Below are positions 61,239-64,000 of a stretch of DNA of 64,000 nucleotides, piece after piece. The notes beneath the pieces were generated by a model. That model did not search any database and was not told where the DNA came from. It saw only the letters and a program-made list of their open reading frames with translations. Position 1 is the first letter of the stretch, and each line of letters starts with the position of its first letter. Source of the DNA: Engraulis encrasicolus (taxonomy: Eukaryota > Chordata > Actinopteri > Clupeiformes > Engraulidae). Position numbers and translations under genes: made by a program. The stretch is from the NCBI RefSeq assembly GCF_034702125.1, contig NC_085861.1:49090889-49154888 (forward strand), written 5' to 3'.

Positions 61239-61860
61239 GCAAATTACAGGTATTGTGAGCCTGTGTTATTGGCTGCAGTCCCTGGGCAAATGTAGAGTTT
61301 GGTGCCTTGCTCAAGGGCACTTCAGTCAGGGTTCCCACGGGTCATGGAATTTCTGGAATATCATGGAATATCATGGAATTTCATAAAAGTTTTTCCGGTC
61401 ATGGAATTCTACCATTTTGCATGCACAGTCATGGAATATCATGGAATTTTCTTAACAGTTGTGTAAAAGCAGAAACTTTTTTTGTTTGGTGTATAATATT
61501 GTTTCTTACTGGTTATTCTAAAACACTTTGCCAGAGATTGTTTGGTTTCACACTGTTATGTGCAACATTCTAGAATGCAGTGAGCCCGCTGAAGTCTGGC
61601 GGTGGCTTGGCATCAGCTCTAGGGATGAAGATCATCTTCAGTTTTCACACTTTTAAAACAAATTTACGTCATTTTTTTTGCGGAAGTGGTCATGGAAATT
61701 CTGCTTTTTGTTTCTGGAAAGTCATGGAATTTTATGTCTGAATTAGAGTGGGAACCCTGTTCAGTATACTAATGGATGATGTGAGATTTGAATTTTCAAC
61801 CTAAAGATTTCATGATGGACTCTCAAACCAGTATGCCACAGCTGCCCATAACGTACTAGG
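61239..61860. repeat. Old SINE-like repeat split by a younger insertion, RWDD1 intron 4
   Basis: 61239-61326 carries GGCTGCAGTCCCTGGGCAAA and TTGGTGCCTTGCTCAAGGGC, and 61766-61860 carries the 'gagatttgaattttcaacct' and CCACAGCTGCCC end of the same fish repeat as 27975-28221. The two halves are separated by the 61327-61759 element. Confidence 0.65.
61327..61759. mobile_element. MITE with CAGGGTTCCCAC ends and 6-bp direct flanks
   Basis: CAGGGTTCCCAC at the left and GTGGGAACCCTG at the right; TTCAGT flanks both sides (61321-61326, 61760-61765). Repeated TCATGGAATTTC words occur near both ends. CAGGG ends suggest hAT, but the visible direct repeat is 6 not 8 bases. Confidence 0.75.
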
Positions 61861-62150
61861 ATAGTGTTTTGATAATGTCATGGCATACATTGAGGCAAAA
61901 TGCTGTGTGTGTGATGTCTTACAATTGTTGCATAAGCATGTAGCTGAATTCAGATACTAAACATCTGAGTTTATAATGCAGTTTGGTGTTGGAACTGACA
62001 AGATTATGAGAGAAGGACATCGTACAGGATCCTCGTTTTCTTGTTTAATGTGTTGTTTTTTTATGCGAAGCAGCTGCTTGCTAACCCTTGAAGTTTGATG
62101 AGGTATGGCCCAGCTGAACGTGCGTGTACGTGCATGTGTGTGTTCAACAG

Positions 62151-62283
62151 AAGGCCTTCCAGGGCACCGTGGTCACAATTGAAAACTTCCTGTCGTGGAA
62201 GGCCAACTTTGAGCGTGACATGAACGAGTTGAAGAAGAAGAAGCTCAAAGAGGAGGAGCAATCAGGGAAGATTAAACTCACAG
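62151..62283 (+). CDS. RWDD1: RWDD1 exon 5
   Basis: After TTCAACAG it encodes KAFQGTVVTIENFLSWKANF, ERDMNELKKKKLKEEEQSGK and IKLT plus a split glycine, ending ACAG|GTAACT. It matches human FHGTPVTIENFLNWKAKFDA, the conserved segment of the DFRP2-like C-terminal half, followed by a lysine/glutamate-rich helix. Confidence 0.95.
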
Positions 62284-62322
62284 GTAACTCAAGCTCATAA
62301 GTGCCGGAAAGATAGATACAGT

Positions 62323-62480
62323 TCAGTTCAGTTCAGTTAAGTAGCTTTATTTGTCCCAGTATGGGCAATTGTTGCACAGTAGTAGTAGTAGTACACCATA
62401 CACACACACACACTTACTTCATACATAAAAACATTATAAACACAAGAAACACATAAAAAGTTTAGGAATAATAAAATAAT
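62323..62480. repeat. (GTTCA)n-tailed retroelement 3' end
   Basis: Four GTTCA units run into 'agctttatttgtcccagtat', GTAGTAGTAGTAGTA and CA repeats. Structure parallels the (AGAGT)n-tailed fragment at 4369-4860. Intron 5 of RWDD1. Confidence 0.5.
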
Positions 62481-63359
62481 GATAAAAGCATGGTGGAGAA
62501 ATAAAGTAGTGCAGTAAGAATATATAAAAGTCTATATGTGCGCTACACATGACTATCTGCATTAGACTACCAGTGGTGCATTGGCATCCCCACTTTTGGG
62601 TTCCCTAAATGAGGCTTTCTTAACTTCTACTGCATACAATTGAGTGGAGTGCAGTAGCAGTGACATTGTTAAGAAATAAAGAATCAAGAATGGGTGCGAT
62701 TTTCTTTCATTCTTTGGCTGATCAATATAATGATATATACGGAATGGAATAAATACCAACTTTCCCATATATTAAAAAAAAGCACCACCACTGGCACCCT
62801 TGCTCACACTACTCTGTTAAACATGTTCACCGGTGACAATGAGAAGTTTATTTTTGTGGCCCTGCATTAAATTATTGTCTGTGTCTTTTCCAGATGTCAG
62901 ACGTGCTGTACTGTAGTATGGCACAGATCAATTTTCCACACGAAATAAATATCCATTGATCGATCAATCCTACCAATCTAACAAACTAATTAAGAATCTT
63001 AAGGCTAAAAGTAGCAGGACATTTACAAAATTAAGCCTCTATATTCGTTGTGAATAACACCACAGGAAGAGTTCATATTGGCCAATCAACTTGCTGAACA
63101 TGTTGCCCTAGTATGACCATACAGCACTTGTCTGGTAAACCAAGCCATTGTACTGAACTGCATTTTCTAAAGAGGGTCGTGTGGGCTGTGCTATATTTTC
63201 CAAACATTTGCTTCATGGAGGTGTAGGGCAATCACAGAGATTATGTGGAAATTATGATTAAAAGAAGCTTCTTTTTGCACATTCCTGAAAATTAACATGA
63301 ACAAGATTCGCATTAGCAGTACTCATTTGTTGTCCTTTTACTTTTCTGTTCACTCGCAG
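62481..63359 (+). other. RWDD1 intron 5, remainder
   Basis: AT-rich intron sequence without a recognised gene or clear repeat ends. The acceptor is TTCACTCGCAG. Confidence 0.6.
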
Positions 63360-63422
63360 GAAAACAGCTGTTTGAGACAGACCATAACCTGGACACGTCA
63401 GATATCCAGTTTCTGGAAGAGG
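63360..63422 (+). CDS. RWDD1: RWDD1 exon 6
   Basis: It encodes GKQLFETDHNLDTSDIQFLE E with a split codon at GAGG|GTACGG. It is identical to human over GKQLFETDHNLDTSDIQFLE. The final acidic exon (human EVDESLFQEMDDLELEDDED-like) is not in the window. Confidence 0.95.
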
Positions 63423-63502
63423 GTACGGAAGCTCTTCTTCACACCTTTCCTATCATGTATTTGAATAATGCATCAAGTGTAGTGTTGCAGTGTACAAACA
63501 CA

Positions 63503-63800
63503 CTGGAGCGTTCCAATATGCGACCATGCGTTCTCCACTTCTGCTAGTGGCCTCACGTTTTGCTGATGCCTCGCCTCTGTGGAGAACACAATTAAGTTTC
63601 CCATTGTCAGCCTTGCCAAAACTTTTGGGGGACTATTCTTCATTTACCATCCTGTTTGAAAATGAGAAAAAGACAATTGAGCTTTTGTGAGATATTGAAA
63701 TATAATGCTGTTGTTAGTGATGTCATCATGACGTATTACTTCCTGGTTTGAGGCCACAAGCACAAGTGGAGGACGGGAGTGGACATATTGGAACGCACCC
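63503..63800. mobile_element. MITE with GGGTGCGTTCCAATATG ends, copy 2
   Basis: Inverse orientation to 27249-27547. Left end GGAGCGTTCCAATATGCGAC, right end GGACATATTGGAACGCACCC; inner TTCTTCATTTACCATCCTG matches the other copy. Confidence 0.8.
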
Positions 63801-63863
63801 ACTGCTGCTTTTGTTTGTAGTGAACAGGTGCTCAGGAAGATGTGTCCTTCCAGAGTGTAACTC

Positions 63864-63952
63864 AACTCCTCTCTCTCTCTCTCTCTCTCACTCACTCACT
63901 CACTCACACTCTCTCTCTCACTCACTCACTCACTCACTCACTCACTCATACT
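63864..63952. repeat. (CT)n and (CACT)n microsatellite
   Basis: (CT)n at 63869-63888, then CACT/CTCA units to 63950, in the RWDD1 intron after exon 6. Confidence 0.95.
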
Positions 63953-64000
63953 GTTTTTGATATTTTTAATAAGGTCCCAGCTTAAAAGGTTTTTAATTTT

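Overview
This is eukaryotic, almost certainly ray-finned fish (teleost), genomic DNA. The evidence is split vertebrate genes with canonical GT-AG introns, very dense (CA/GT)n and (CT/GA)n microsatellites, tRNA-derived SINEs, Tc1/mariner and hAT elements, and many short inverted-repeat DNA transposons. No bacterial operon, CRISPR array or RNA gene was seen.

Layout. (1) Positions 1 to about 30,400 hold the 5' half of a kelch-like gene on the minus strand, which I identify as KLHL32. Coding exons lie at 26274-26454, 12036-12143, 5925-6023 and 133 to the left edge. They encode the BTB domain and the start of BACK; the kelch repeats lie outside the window. A probable non-coding first exon ends at 30263. 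The introns are packed with microsatellites, SINEs, MITEs and one 1.3-kb palindromic Tc1-derived element. (2) Positions 30,600-37,200 hold two large DNA transposons end to end: a 3.1-kb hAT element with a perfect 8-bp target duplication, containing a second copy of the palindromic Tc1 element, and a 3.3-kb long-terminal-inverted-repeat element that carries a small decayed three-exon gene. (3) Positions 37,700-54,700 hold a plus-strand cluster of calcium homeostasis modulator (CALHM) large-pore channel genes: an intact CALHM6-like gene (exons 37884-38423 and 39715-40146), a tandem second CALHM6-like copy (41776-46644) whose first exon is cut by a 1.5-kb repeat insertion, and an intact CALHM5 gene (exons 52265-52807 and 54263-54652). 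(4) Positions 59,446 to the right edge hold the first six coding exons of RWDD1 on the plus strand.

How the genes relate. CALHM genes encode four-pass subunits of large-pore plasma-membrane channels, and the CALHM4/5/6 cluster lies next to RWDD1 in mammals, so the right half is a conserved vertebrate neighbourhood. KLHL32 is on the same human chromosome arm but far away, so its closeness here looks lineage-specific. RWDD1 is a cytoplasmic RWD-domain partner of the DRG GTPases and has no known functional link to the CALHM genes.

Most notable observations: the transposon-split CALHM6 paralogue, with a stop created exactly at the junction; the palindromic Tc1-derived family in two copies; the KLHL32 BTB exon lying between long complementary (GT)n and (CA)n tracts; a duplicated decoy splice acceptor beside KLHL32 exon 4; and the inverted-repeat transposon with a spliced cargo gene. 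All identifications come from reading the sequence and from remembered family features; no database search was run.
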